From: Holtermannia corniformis
Taxonomy: Eukaryota > Basidiomycota > Tremellomycetes > Holtermanniales
Length of the DNA: 64,000 bases
Direction of reading: 5' to 3'
NCBI GenBank assembly: GCA_001599935.1
Contig: BCIJ01000004.1
Location: 769,716-833,715, forward strand
Of this stretch, positions 51,574 to 62,836 are shown piece after piece. The notes beneath the pieces are model-generated. The model ran no database searches. It saw nothing but the letters and a program-made list of their open reading frames with translations, and was not told where the DNA came from. Both the position numbers and the translations under genes were made by a program. Position 1 is the stretch's first letter. Every line of letters starts with the position of its first letter.

Positions 51574-51806
51574 TCTAAGTAGCCTCAACAACGCCTGTGT
51601 GGTCGTGCAGTCGAAACGGAAAAGGATGAGATGGCTGCCGCTCGGTGAGTGATTTTGCGATTGTAAGCGGACGAAGCGAACGTGATCACGTGACCTGGCC
51701 GAATGAACACGTGTAATGATGTGGCAGTGACGTGGATGGGTTTCGGAGATGACCGGTTCAAGACGTTGCTGAGCGACCACTTTCGACTTTGTACACAGCG
51801 ACGGCA
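51574..51806. promoter_or_regulatory. Divergent promoter between FCF2 and the fRMsr gene
   Basis: 233 bases between divergent ATGs. Includes gatcacgtgacc at about 51684-51695, a CACGTG E-box-like core. Role inferred only. Confidence 0.35.
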
Positions 51807-52581
51807 ATGGTCCACGCAGACTCGAGCTTGGTACCACAAGGCATCACAACGTTAGTCTATATTCGTCATCTCACAGTCTCGTATCCTGATCATCCACCCC
51901 ACAGCAAGCGCGAGTTCTACGCGCACCTGGTCGAACAGCTCTCGGCGTTGATCGAGGGACAGCGCTACTGGGTGCGCCGCTAGCCAGCGTTCTTCAAGCC
52001 GTACTAATGGGATTAGGTGTCAAACCTCGCAAACGCCTCGGCACTGCTCTATCATTCCTATCTCCACTTTCCCCGTTTCTACGGTACGAGGCCTGATGGT
52101 GAAGCCGTTGTCAACTGGAGTGGTGCGTCTCGCTACACAGACAAGCACATGCTGATGACTGTACGTACAGGATTCTATATCCTCCCGCCTGCGCAAGCTA
52201 GTACCAGCACAAGCAGACAACTGCAGCTAGGCCCGTTTGCCGGCCGGCCAGCCTGTCAATCCATCAACCCTGTCAAAGGCAAAGGCGTCTGTGCCGACGC
52301 GTTCGTGGACAGGCAGACGATTGTCGTCCAAGACGTCCACTCGTACCCAGGCCATATCGGTACGCTCTCCGTGACTTGGTTCTCAGCGTGCTGAAATCAC
52401 AATCGCAGCGTGCGATTCACTATCCCAATCCGAGATCGTGATACCACTATACAACGCTGCGCAGCAGGTGATCGGAGTATTGGACCTTGATTCGACAGTG
52501 AAAACGACATTTGACACGGACGATCAGGTTGGCTTAGAGGCCATCGTCGGTGTCTTGAGAGATGGCTGTGATTGGCCGTAG
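51807..52581 (+). CDS. Free methionine-R-sulfoxide reductase (GAF domain, fRMsr)
   Basis: Reduces free L-methionine-(R)-sulfoxide with thioredoxin; cytosolic, antioxidant. Five exons from ATG 51807, with introns of 45-60 nt. Spliced protein of about 180 residues, the normal length. Landmarks: REFYAHLVEQLSALIEGQRY, WVSNLANASALLYHSYLH, VVNWSGFYILPP, LGPFAGRPACQSINPVKGKG, VCADAFVDRQTIVVQDVHSY, PGHIACDSLSQSEIVIPLYN and QQVIGVLDLDSTVKTTFDTD. The three family cysteines are in PACQ, GVCA and IACD, corresponding to the resolving and catalytic residues known from E. coli and yeast fRMsr. The protein should therefore be active. Closest match by memory is yeast YKL069W. Confidence 0.93.
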
Positions 52582-52667
52582 AGTGTATATGCATCGATAT
52601 CGTACATGATGGTACAGGTCGTGATCCGGCGTCGTCAAAGATCCAGATACACGGGGGGTGGAACGGG

Positions 52668-55600
52668 CTAAGCGGTGATCCGCTGGCGTTCGACGATACT
52701 CTTTTGCTGGTTATCGCGCGAGACGCGCCTATCGCTGTCAGCTCTCACTGTATGCGTGTGACGGATGCAAACGGACCAGTAGTATTCCAGCACGTCGTGG
52801 CCGGCTAGCCTCTGCAGGAAACCTGTTGGCGTCAGCTCGTCGCAAGGTCAGACCCTGCCCCGTCGGACTCGCCCTCGTCGTGCGTGATCACAATCAGCTG
52901 GAAGCCCGACTGGCCGCGGCGTTCGCGGATGATCCTGAGATTGATCAGCGGCTATCATCTCCAGGCGGCGGCGTGACGCCAGCGCACTCGGCGAGAGCCT
53001 CGGCAAGAGCATTGATATTCTCCTGATCAAGGTTGGTCGTCGGCCTGTCGCGCATCAGCCTAGACAAGCCCAAAGTACAACCCACTCATCCAGCGCCATG
53101 ACGCCGCATCCTTGACCAAACGATTCGGCGAGCGCGAGCCGGATGATGATTGACGCCAAGACTTTTTGACCGGCACTGCAGCGACCGCGCATATCGAGCT
53201 CGACGTCGTTCTTGACCATTACCACCTTCGGGGCTCCGTTAGCTGTTGCTGTGATGAGGGCAGATGTACTCACGCGGTAGTTGTACGTCTTGCGGGTCGA
53301 GTTGGACGTCTCGTCGTGGTCGGACCGGATCCGGATCGTGTCAATATCTATCAAGAGTCAAAATGTCCACCGGCATGCGCGTCGCACGCACCGGTCCCTT
53401 GGTACGTCTTGTTCCAGAGATGACCGATGATATCATTGATCTCGTCCATCTTGAGCGAGTGATACGCCATGATCGCACTGACACATGAGCACACAACAGC
53501 TGGAACACGTCACTCACTTGTCCAGCGCTTTGCCATACTTTTGCAAGTCGTTATTCGCAACTTCACTCGTCTTCCAAACTCAGCATTGCCTTGTGTCACA
53601 GTCGACCGACCTTGAACTTGACCAGCTGATCGCGATACAGCCGATCGATATTCTTGTAGTCATCTTTGAGCGTCTTCTCCATCCGCTTGCGCGACTCGGC
53701 GATCTGCAGCAGTTCACCAGTGAGTAGTTGAAGCTGTCCTCATCAGCCACTTGCTTCCTACTCTCGAACCCACCTCAGCCTTCTGCTTGTTCTCCGTCCG
53801 CATCGAACGCGCATACTTTGCCTCAAACTGCTCGCGTGCGCGCGCCGCCTCGTCCAGGTCGTACTCTTCAATCTGCTCGGTGAGCTCTTTGATCCGCGCA
53901 TTGTGTTCGCGCAGCTCAATGTTGTCTGCAATGTTGGCTTTGGTCGATTGCGCCTTGTTGACCTCGTCGCGCAGTTGCGTGATCTTTGAATCGATCTCGG
54001 AGATAGAATCCTTGGCTGCAGTAAGCTCAGCACGGACGTCTTGCAGCTTGACTTCGTTCTCTTTCAGCTGTCGCTCGCCGCCGCTGGTGATGTAGCTGAT
54101 GGCGTGAGCTGAGGTTGATCAGGATTCGACCTAACTCACCGCTGCACATCGCGGTCCTTGCCGTCGAGCTCGTTGAGTTGCGCCTGCAGCGAATTGGCCT
54201 GCCGAGTCGCTTCCGAAAGGCGCGCCTTCCACTCGGTCATATGGCTTTCCAAGGCGAGCTTTGCCTCGCGCAGTGGCGCGACTGTCGCAACAGCTGCTTG
54301 ATCCAGTGACTAATGATGATCAGCCCAACACGGCTGCAATTATATCACAAACCAGCATCTCGGCATGCAGGGTTGCCACATTGTCCCTGTACTCCTTGAC
54401 CTGAGCCTCGGCATCTTGGCGACGTCGTTGCTGTAAGCGAAGATCGGACATCCGCAGCGTCTTCTTGTTGAGAGAGTCGGCAACCGAACGCTTGCTCTTC
54501 TCCTTCAGTTCGCGTTCGGAACGCAACGAAGAACGCTCGCGGTCGAGGCGTTTGCTGCACAGCCGTTAGCAGGTGCTGTACACGTCACACACAAAGCTCA
54601 CATCGTGTCGGTGACCTTGTTCAGCTCCAACTGGACATCATCGACCGTCTTGAGTGAGCCAGAGCTGGCTAGGTCACGCTCAAGGCCCGTAATCTCCGAT
54701 TTGAGGTCTTTGACTTCGGACAAGCTGCGGCTGATCAAGGCAGCGGCTGCCTTGAGCGCCTGGAGGTCACGCACGGCGTTCTTGGCAGTGTTGAGCCGGT
54801 CTTGCGCCTGATTTGTGGTCAGCAGCTCCTGGTAACGCAGGAAAGTAGAATCCCACCTTGTCTACAGTTTCGCTAGCTGTCGCCACTTGGGAATTCAGAT
54901 TCTCGACCTGCTTGTTCAGATCTGGGATCGTCTTGTCCTTGAGCGTCTTGATCGTGCTGACGGACGGGACGAGGCGCTGCAAGATCTCAAGCTGCTTGGT
55001 CCAGTTTGCAATCTCCTCCTTGACTTCGGCCACGCCGGCGGGCGTGCACTGAGCAATACGCGTTTGAACCTGACAAGTCAGCTTGCTAGCCATAGTTGGA
55101 TCACACGACCAACATAAGTCTCAAACGTCGCCCTCTCGTTGCCCGCAGCGAGTCCTCGATTACATCCGAGGCACTTGTGGTCCTTGCGGCCCATTGTGAG
55201 AATCTTTTCCCACAGGTGCTTCAGCTGGGCGCGCGAGCCGAGATCACTGTGATTGTCAGTACCATCCAGTGGCACACCTAGTGCACCCACTTCTTGCGGT
55301 CGTCAATTTCAGCCTGCGCTTCCTGGATTGCCTCCTCAAGACTGAGCGTTTCGAAATCGCCAGCTTTCAGAGCGTCTGCAATTGCGCGCTCCAGTCCTAG
55401 AGGGAGTCAGCTCGTCCAAGTCGGCCTATTGCATCACGCACGCGTCAGCTCCTCCCTCTTCGACTTGACGCTCTGCCGATCTGTCGTGAGAGAGTACTGC
55501 GCTTGCTGCAGGGCAGAGCTCGCAGTATTGACCGCTGACTCGGCATCGGCCTGCTCGCGTTCTTTACGACTGACATGGCGTCAGTTGTCAACCCTAGCAG

Positions 55601-57897
55601 CACCAGCATACGCACCCAACAGCGGAACCGACGGTCTGCTCCATCGTCTCTGGCTTGGCTGCCGATCCCACCAGCTCAAGGTGGCGCTGGGCATGACTAT
55701 CAATCCTGTCCCCAGCGTCAGCTTCTAGTCAATCAGCATCTTTGTCAATACTCAAGAGGCCGCAATCTGATTTGTCTTGGACTGCATATCAGCCCGCTTG
55801 ATCGACAATTGAGCCCTCGTATCCGCTTGACGATTCAGCGTCGTAAGCTCAGCATTCAGCGTATCCCTCTCGCGGTCCGCATCGCGCGCATCGGCATCGC
55901 GTTTCGCAATTTGCTCGTCATATCTGGCAGCATCGATCTCAGTCTCCAAGCGCTTGATCTGGGCTCGGTTGTCTTCGATTTCGCGCTCGAGGATGCTGAT
56001 GTCGGCGTCGAGGGAGCTGACAGACTCGAACGCGCTTTCGGCAGTACGGATACGGGCTTGCAGTGCCGTCTGCCGGAGTTAGGTATGTATTGAATTCAAA
56101 TAGGACTCACGATTTGGTCTTGCTTCCCCTCCTTCTTCGTGACGGCTTCGCGGTTGTCACCGTCCAGTCGGGTAGCCTCCGCCTGCAGCTCGCGCTCTCT
56201 GCGACGGCCGTCGGTCTATCACTGGTCAAATCTCTACAGTATATATTTGCGCACTCACATCCACGTTGGTCATGTTGACCTGCGCCTTGCGCTGCAGCTC
56301 AAACAGCTTGTCGCGGAACTCTGCAATCTTCTCGTCCTCCAACGGCGAGTAATCGTACCCCGAGATCTGAGTGGCTCCAGCGATGCGTCGGGTGATGCTC
56401 TCGCGTTCGCGAATATTGGCTTCATTCATCTGCAGCGTCTTAGTATTTTTCAGAACGCATAGCACCGTACCGACCTTGCGCTCGCCGTTGAGCTCGCCCT
56501 GCTTGTTGAAAAGAGTACGCTGGCGTTGCGTGATCGACTCCATAGCCATCTCCTCCTTTTCACGCTGCTCGATACTACGAGACTTGCGGTCTTCAATCTG
56601 CTTCAGGTGCCGACTAAAGTTGTTGAGCATGTCGCGAAGCTCGTCGTCCGACTCTGCTTTTCGTTAGTCCCGCTGCATACAGCACGACGGGTCTCGCATA
56701 CCTTTCAACACCGTCATATTCTCCCGAAGCCGCTTGGTAGTCGTTTCTAGCAGCGATTGCTCCGTCTGCTTGGCCTTGACATCCGAGTAGATCTTGTCAA
56801 ACTGCTGATTGTTCTTGTAGAATTCGGCATTGGCCGACGTTAATGTCTCGATCGACGTTTGCAGTCGTTCCGATGCCGTCTGCTTGGCTGCCTCGGTCGC
56901 CTTTTGCTCTTCGATATCCTTCTTGAGCTATCGAAACGTCAGGAAGCGCCCAGGATGCATAAGCCATACGGAGTACCTTTTCACTGCGCTCCTTGTCGAC
57001 TTTCAGACTGCTCAGCCGCTCCTTGTCGACCTTGATCTCGGCCGTACGCTCTTTCCGTAACACCTTGATGTTGTCCAGCGCCTTGGTGTACCTTGATGTC
57101 TTGTCAGCAAACACGCCGGTGACGGACATCTCGCAACCCACTTGGTCGCCTCGAAGATGTCGTCAAACTTCTTCTTGAGAGCCGCCGGCTCTGACAGGGG
57201 CCAATTGGAGTCTTCCTGGTGGCAAAAGATGACGTTTTCGAGAATTGACTTGGAGACTCCCATCAGGAGTGGTACCTCTTCGTCCATCTCTGCGCATTTA
57301 GTCGAGATGGTGGTGCGCTGTAGGGACGTAAGGACTTCCGCGACAGCAGGATAGATATTGAGAAGGCTCACTTTATCACCCTCGGGCCCGTCAGCACGCG
57401 CAAGCAAGCCCTCGAGCGTCTTCATCGTCAGCCCACCGCCCTTCTTGACGGTTACTTGGATATTGCGCGTGGCCGTCATGCGCTCCTTGTTGACATTCCA
57501 AAATCGAAGACGGACTTGAGCCTTGACTTCCTTTTCGTTTGCCATCTGGTAGTCAGGCTCAGCCCTGTATAGTTTTAGCGGTGGATAGCTTCTGACCTTG
57601 GGATCGTGAATGAAGGCACCGCCCTTGGTGTTGGGCGGCATGTCGCCTGTCGTCGCATACTTGAGGCATTCAATGATGGTCTGTGTGTATCAGTACCCAC
57701 AACCCAAATCGGTTGTTGCCGCTCACCGTCTTTCCGCTGCCGTTGTGGCCCACGATCACCGTAAGGGGAGAGTAGAACTCGATGACTTGAACATGCTTGT
57801 CGTCAAACGAGCGGATCCCGCGGATCGCCAGCTTGTTGAGTGATGCCCTGTATGGTGTCAATCTTGCTTGACGCGAGCTCCTCGGTCGCAGACTCAT
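52668..57897 (-). CDS. RAD50: DNA double-strand break repair ATPase RAD50
   Basis: SMC-like subunit of the Mre11-Rad50-Xrs2/Nbs1 complex in break sensing, end tethering and telomere maintenance. The start is ATG 57897; the family N terminus appears as [20 protein letters not shown] followed by the Walker A motif GHNGSGKT. Next come [36 protein letters not shown] and a long coiled coil. The zinc hook KCLGCNRGL is at about 55.17 kb. The C-terminal signature is [20 protein letters not shown] with Walker B GVMALDE, then [17 protein letters not shown] and [15 protein letters not shown]. The end is [20 protein letters not shown] and VERQRITA. About 16 introns; one, 52872-52823, appears to be GC-AG (gcgagt donor). 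All ATPase motifs are intact. The N-terminal 17 residues before ASLNKL are not conserved, so the true first exon may differ. Confidence 0.95.
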
Positions 57898-58357
57898 CAA
57901 TACTCATCGAGGATAGATTACTGACATTTGCACTGCAACTCGGCCCAGCTGCGACAGAGGCGCTTGTTGTCTCTGACGCGTTCTATTTCAAGCCGTATCC
58001 CGCTAAGCGATCCAACAGAGTCTTGATCGTGAACGAGATCAACTGCAAAAGACCGAAGATGTCTCTAACGCGAGCAGCTCGCGTGGCAACTATCACGTGA
58101 TCGCGGCGGTGATCTCCCGTGACATACAGATGTCTAAATTTCCACCTTCTAGCGCAGCTGTAGGCCGCGCAACCATGAGAGGAAGATCTCGGGAGGACTC
58201 GGAAGATGACTGCGAAAGTATCTTATTCCTTGCACGCGCGCTGGGACTGGCAATAGTGGCGCCTTTGAATGGTGGTTTGAACGCCGGCCCGGATCTACTT
58301 CAAGGGACGTTGCGTCGCATCTCGTGCGCACTTGACATACCTGAGTGCAACTCGAAG
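57898..58357. other. Intergenic, left edge of the fourth orphan island
   Basis: RAD50 promoter region and upstream part of the 58358 gene. The frame of the latter is open back to 58097 but starts there with GTG. Confidence 0.35.
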
Positions 58358-58576
58358 ATGTCCACACCTACTGACATAGCATACGCCAAGTTGAGTGCAG
58401 AACGCAAACCAATGGAGAATAACAGACTGCAGAAACCGTTCAACGAGGCCGTGGCCGCGCACACGCAGCGCCCGGGTTGGCTTGAATCAACCCCAGAGCA
58501 TAATGAATACTACCGCAAGCTTGATCCAGTCAAAACCGGCGTTGCTAACTTGATAGCATCCTTGATCAATCGGTAG
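58358..58576 (+). CDS. Small orphan protein, island 4 (72 aa)
   Basis: Intronless. Start taken at ATG 58358 (MSTPTDIAYAKLSAERKPME), which gives the size and Met-Ser start common to the small genes here; in-frame ATG 58130 would make a 148-aa protein. Contains RLQKPFNEAVAAHTQ, then ESTPEHNEYYRKLDPVKTGV, a looser form of the aromatic/acidic pattern. Charged, probably helical, no signal peptide. Function unknown. Confidence 0.5.
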   Translation: MSTPTDIAYAKLSAERKPMENNRLQKPFNEAVAAHTQRPGWLESTPEHNEYYRKLDPVKTGVANLIASLINR

Positions 58577-59470
58577 AGTTACGGTAACTACGCCCCGTCA
58601 TGTAGGATTTCATGATATATGCCTTGTCTCTTCATCCATAATCGAGCCAGTGAACATCCCCTGGTCTCTCCGTCTCCTCCGCGCCGGCATAAACGCTCGC
58701 GGCTGAAGGATGATGACCGGTGTGGGAACCCAAGCACTTTCCCCACGAAATGGTCGCGCTGCTCTCGCATTCCAAGGAAGCTCTTCTGGGCTTCTCGTCG
58801 AGAAGCTTCCTATGACATCGAGACGTAAAGAGATGTACAGGGTTTAGGATGCGGTGGCTCTGGGTGCGAAGTCACGGTCGCACTGCGCCCTTGCTCGTCG
58901 TTTTTGCAGACAGATAATGAAGGATCAGTCTGTACTAGACGTCAGGGGGACAGGAGATCTTTGGAGCCGGGTTGATTCACCTGTGCAATCAAGCCTTCGT
59001 CGCATGCTGCTCCTGAACGATTCTTCGACTTGAAGGCGGACATGGTACTAGCTGGACTCAGCTGCGGGTGACAGCCCAGTGAGCTCCATTATGACGACCA
59101 ATACTAGCGAAGACTGGAACGCTCTTGCGATCTCAATTTGACGACCTTTGTGTGCAGCTTCTCTCAGCCGGATCGCAATGTCCAGCGCAAGTCGCTAGAC
59201 ATGTACTCAAGGCCTGGCTCGTCTTGAAAACAGAATGTGGGCTTTCCTACGTAACAGAACACAGCACTCGAGCGAACAGCGACCGCTGTTTTCCACACCG
59301 TAAAGCAGCCAGGATCATCAAATTAGTCTGGTCTTCCAGCGCTTTCGCAGGTCACATATGCTAGCCTTCCATGTCGAAGACTGACCAGTGCTTTTGCACC
59401 TTTGTACACTTTAGATTCTGACAGCATATAAGCGCTCGGTGGTCCTGCGCTAGTCGCAAGCACTAGTAAT
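58577..59470. other. Spacer in the fourth orphan island
   Basis: Nearly 900 bases with no supported gene. A short frame MTTNTSEDWNALAISI stops at about 59.14 kb. The neighbouring frame then continues RSQFDDLCVQLLS, which may be a decayed small gene, but evidence is thin. TATA element at 59426-59432 for the next gene. Confidence 0.3.
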
Positions 59471-59797
59471 ATGTCCGCCGAGAATGCGGCAATGATCGAG
59501 GAGCTCGAGCGGCAATTGAGTAAACTAGGAGTACCCACCAGTGGTTCTACAGTAGGGCCTAGGGCGTCCTACAGTGACACGGACGAGAATAAGAGACGCA
59601 TGGCCGAAATCCAAAATCAATTGGATCGGGCCGCCGCCGCCAAGGCCAAGGGTTCTAGCCCGAGCCTACTCACCAAGCAGGAGACTGCAGCGTCCCAAAA
59701 AATGGCGGAAGACATGTTTTTCGAGGCAAGCGTGGCACAGAGAAAGCTTCGAGACCCCGACTGGAAGCCAAGCAGTAAGGCCTCGGGCTCGGGATGA
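59471..59797 (+). CDS. Small orphan protein, island 4 (108 aa)
   Basis: Intronless, ATG 59471 with a TATA box (atataag, 59426-59432) about 40 bases upstream. Helical N terminus (ENAAMIEELERQLSKLGVPT), a Gly/Ser/Thr loop, NKRRMAEIQNQLDRAAAAKA, then KQETAASQKMAEDMFFEASV and a Ser/Lys tail. It may form a coiled coil. It does not show the array pattern clearly and could belong to a separate family of the same size class. No signal peptide. Function unknown. Confidence 0.6.
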   Translation: MSAENAAMIEELERQLSKLGVPTSGSTVGPRASYSDTDENKRRMAEIQNQLDRAAAAKAKGSSPSLLTKQETAASQKMAEDMFFEASVAQRKLRDPDWKPSSKASGSG

Positions 59798-59979
59798 AGT
59801 CAACTTGACTCAGGAGTGGGCCAGGCTGGTTGTTCTTTGCTAGCTTGCCACATGTACAGACTTCTATACTTGATGTGGTGATTGATCTACTTGCAAGCGC
59901 AGTTCTCATAAACATACTCCATGCTACCACACACGCTTACCACTCGCCCCTTTGCTCCTCCCGGCGCGACCCGCTGGAC

Positions 59980-60543
59980 TCATCGACAGTCCCAATTGAG
60001 CTCCATTGTGACCATGGGCACCAGCGATGGCTCCCACGAAGCTGCGATGGCCATTTGCTCACCTTTTAGCCTTCCGATTCGACACAGCAGCCTAATATAG
60101 TAGGATCGAGATGTTGAGCGCAGGTCGTCCAGTAGCGTCGCACCCCGCTCGTCTTGAATGACTGTACGTCCTCCCATGTCACGAATCAAAGCGCTTCGCG
60201 ATGCCATAGCCCATCCCTCTGCTGCACAAGTCTCAGTGGCATCTTCGGACTTGTGACTGAAGTCTTCTAATTGCGAGCACGCACTGCAATCAAGATCACC
60301 GTGGTTTCCCATACAGGACGGAAGCACTTCGGAGCAGCAATCAAAGGTGAAATGCGCTGCCTTTGTAACCAGGTGCCTCCGCTTCCAATCCCGCTGAAGG
60401 CCCGAGTGGGCGGAGGGAGTACCGTCGTGCCATATAAGGACTGTTGTACGCGTGTTGATGGTGCCATCACTTGTCGCTGCGATATACTTACCAATCATGG
60501 CCACTTCAACAACACACGCCAAGTTTGGACGCAATATGACCAA
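59980..60543 (-). CDS. Hypothetical protein, 187 codons, Cys-containing
   Basis: Uninterrupted - strand frame starting with MVILRPNLACVVEVAMIGKY. It contains about ten Cys, including a CCSEVLPSC and DCSACS cluster in the middle, and an ISYYIRLL-like hydrophobic part near the end. No family recognised, no intron, no clear promoter. It overlaps no better candidate. Length is above chance expectation but not decisive, so it may be a non-coding frame. Confidence 0.3.
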   Translation of the reverse strand: MVILRPNLACVVEVAMIGKYIAATSDGTINTRTTVLIWHDGTPSAHSGLQRDWKRRHLVTKAAHFTFDCCSEVLPSCMGNHGDLDCSACSQLEDFSHKSEDATETCAAEGWAMASRSALIRDMGGRTVIQDERGATLLDDLRSTSRSYYIRLLCRIGRLKGEQMAIAASWEPSLVPMVTMELNWDCR

Positions 60544-60903
60544 TCAACAGCGTGAATCGAACCAAGCAAGGATTGTTAGATGATGGGAGAACCGTGATGC
60601 ATCTCGCTCGCTACGGCGCTTCTTTGTAGGCTTTCGCCTACGGCTCTGATGTCTCGCCGGATGCAGTCTTCATCTGCATCCTCGCCGGATGTGTCTTTGG
60701 CTACATCCTCGCCGCGCCAGATGTGTCTTGGCTACATCCTCGCCGGATGTAGTCTTCGCCGGATGCGGCGTCATCCGCCGAGATGGCTGGCTGCGTGGCG
60801 TAATCCAACATGGATAGATTGGTTGGAGCTCCGAATCGCCGAGGTTCATACGAAGAACGTCATAACCCAGGCGACGGGGACAGTATCCGTGCCGCCTGAT
60901 ACG
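60544..60903. other. Spacer with hairpin and short tandem repeats
   Basis: Contains the hairpin gtaggc-tttc-gcctac (60626-60641) and the repeat block described separately. A + strand frame from ATG 60649 runs through the repeats into the 60904 gene. Confidence 0.4.
60652..60782. repeat. Imperfect tandem repeats around ctcgccggatg
   Basis: Four to five copies of a unit of about 27-31 bases built from cgccggatg, then [t/a]gtctt(t)ggctacatc or a shortened form. The core cgccggatg and its partner catccgcc make the block partly self-complementary. It sits directly upstream of a small orphan gene. Confidence 0.65.
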
Positions 60904-61023
60904 ATGCACAGGTACCTGACGCAGGCAAGGGATGCGTACAGAGAAAATAACAAACAAAAGATCGCTGAACTGGAGAAGAAGATTGCAAACCTTGCATCCT
61001 CAGCATCAGCGAGTACCAACTGA
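60904..61023 (+). CDS. Small helical orphan protein or C-terminal part of a 124-aa frame
   Basis: From ATG 60904: MHRYLTQARDAYRENNKQKI then AELEKKIANLASSASASTN, 39 residues, a clean amphipathic helix or coiled coil. The same frame is open from ATG 60649, giving 124 aa, but the first 45 codons lie in the tandem repeat block and read as low complexity. Which start is used cannot be told. An intron that removes the repeat part is a third option. Confidence 0.4.
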   Translation: MHRYLTQARDAYRENNKQKIAELEKKIANLASSASASTN

Positions 61024-61455
61024 ACTGGTCAGACCTTGTTGCCGCATCTAATACCCACCAGCCCATGGTAGACACATTAGTCTGTATGGCTATGAATCCG
61101 TGCGGCTCCCGCAAGGACAGTACCAACGTCACAGCGTGAGCAGCAGTCTTTCTGAGCCGTCTGACCCGTGCGGGCGCCGCAAAGCTTAGATTGGACTGGA
61201 CAATGCGCTGTACTGGAAGGACTTGCAGTTGACCTTTTCAACGACAGTGCCGCTTGTATCCCAGACAGACACAGGCTGGGTGCCGTGCTATCAGTCCTCG
61301 GACCTCTGGCTTTGACTCTGTCGACAGTCAAGTTGGTGTTTTCCGATACGGAAGACCGGCTATCTCCATCCTGCACATCCGTGCACTTTCCCTCTTCCGT
61401 CTGCAGTACCTATCGATATGAACGTACTGCAGATTAATGATCCCATGACACGAGC
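61024..61455. other. Intergenic, no gene seen
   Basis: Space between the last small gene and EFM7; nothing recognisable. Confidence 0.4.
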
Positions 61456-62566
61456 CTACCGCTCGCCTCTCTGCTCGCCCGGCCCAACCCGCCAACAGCG
61501 CCATCCCCAAACCGTCCCGCGAACCCTCGCATCCCCCGGATCGTCCTCAAACATCGGGCCCGTCCACTCCTCGACTAGCTTTTCATACGCCCAGCCGCCG
61601 GTATGCTCCGCAAAGTCGCCGTGCTCGGTCGCATCGGGGTCGTAGAATGCGAGCGTGTCGAGGAATCGGCGATCTCTATCTGCTAGGTGGGGCCGGTGGT
61701 GGGTGTAGAAAATGAGCAGGCATGGTGTGGGGTTGGATGCGGAGGGGGATGAGGGTGCGAGCGCGTTATGGCATGTCTTGATGAGGGCTGTATGCTTTGT
61801 GTTGCTCAGCGCTTGGTTGAGAGGGACGTGGACGTACTTGGGAGTGGTTGAAGACGAGATCACTGAGCAGGATGACGTCGAACCGCTCGTTTGAATCTAG
61901 TTCGGCTAGTAGTGGCTCGACAGGCTTTCCCCATGTATGTCCCTATGCGCCTGATCAGCGCCATGGCCTCGCTCAAACGACGACTGACCGTGCATACCAC
62001 CTTGCGCCGCTGTGCCTCGTCCAAGTTGAGGTCAACGTTATGTTGCATGTTGTCAATCAACGGCTGATCCGGGTAGTCTGTGATCACGACCTGACAGACT
62101 GATCAGCACCGCACCGCACACACCGCAACGCAGACACACCTTTGCCGCGCCTCCCAAAACCGCCACAATCGACGGCAAAGCGCCCGCAGCGCCCAGTTCC
62201 AGTACGCGCCTATCAACAGTGTATTCCCGGTGTTGCAGCAAGAACGTTGAGAATGTGCGGGCAGCGTTCCACCTAGACCACAGTCAGCTCCGTGGGCTCG
62301 GCTGGGCTTCGACGCACAGATGGTGGCCCCAAAGAGGGTGACTGCCCACTAGCCTGATATCGATCGTTTTCGACGTCGATCCGGCCGGTTGCAACGATTC
62401 GGGGATCTCGTACGTCGCGTACGTTGGTGAGGGTGAGGGTGGACGTTCGGGCTCCTGCAGACTTGAGCTCGGTCATCCCGGCTCATAGGTGAGATGGACG
62501 AACCGGCATGAGCCCGCCGAGACCCATATCGTGCTCATCATCGCTGGATGCTACAGAGCTCGGCAT
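61456..62566 (-). CDS. EFM7: EF1A lysine/N-terminal methyltransferase EFM7 (NNT1 family)
   Basis: SAM-dependent seven-beta-strand methyltransferase that in yeast modifies the N terminus and adjacent lysine of elongation factor 1A. ATG 62566 (MPSSVASSDDEHDMGLGGLM) opens exon 1. After a 49-nt intron come TYATYEIPESLQPAG and TIDIRLVGSHPLWGHHL, then WNAARTFSTFLLQHREY. The SAM motif I is RVLELGAAGALPSIVAVLGG, followed by VVITDYPDQPLIDNMQHNVD, GHTWGKPVEPLLAEL, FDVILLSDLVFNHS and the C-terminal CLLIFYTHHRPHLADRDRRF. The last exon ends VRGTVWGWRCWRVG with a stop at 61456. All exons join in frame with introns of 45-60 nt. The order and motifs match fungal EFM7 well. Confidence 0.9.
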
Positions 62567-62836
62567 GCCGGCTAAGCTGTTGAAGTACGAGACGAGCAAC
62601 CGACCAAACAAACGATGAGCAACTAAAATCTCGTGCACATGAAAGGTGTGCTACGTTTTGTAGATGCTGGTGGCAAACGTCGTTTGCAATCTTGGACTGT
62701 GACTAGACAGTCATCAAGCTCGCCTACTGTACAGTACTGGAGACTGACACGTTGCTCGAGTCTTTGTTGGGACGATTGCGCGCAGGCTTGTACCAAAAAT
62801 TCGAGCCACGGGTCTGCAGAGCATCGAGCGTCGACC
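62567..62836. promoter_or_regulatory. Divergent promoter between EFM7 and the cytochrome b5-domain gene
   Basis: 270 bases between divergent ATGs. The frame of the right gene is open across part of it, but a short first exon explains the start better. Confidence 0.35.
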
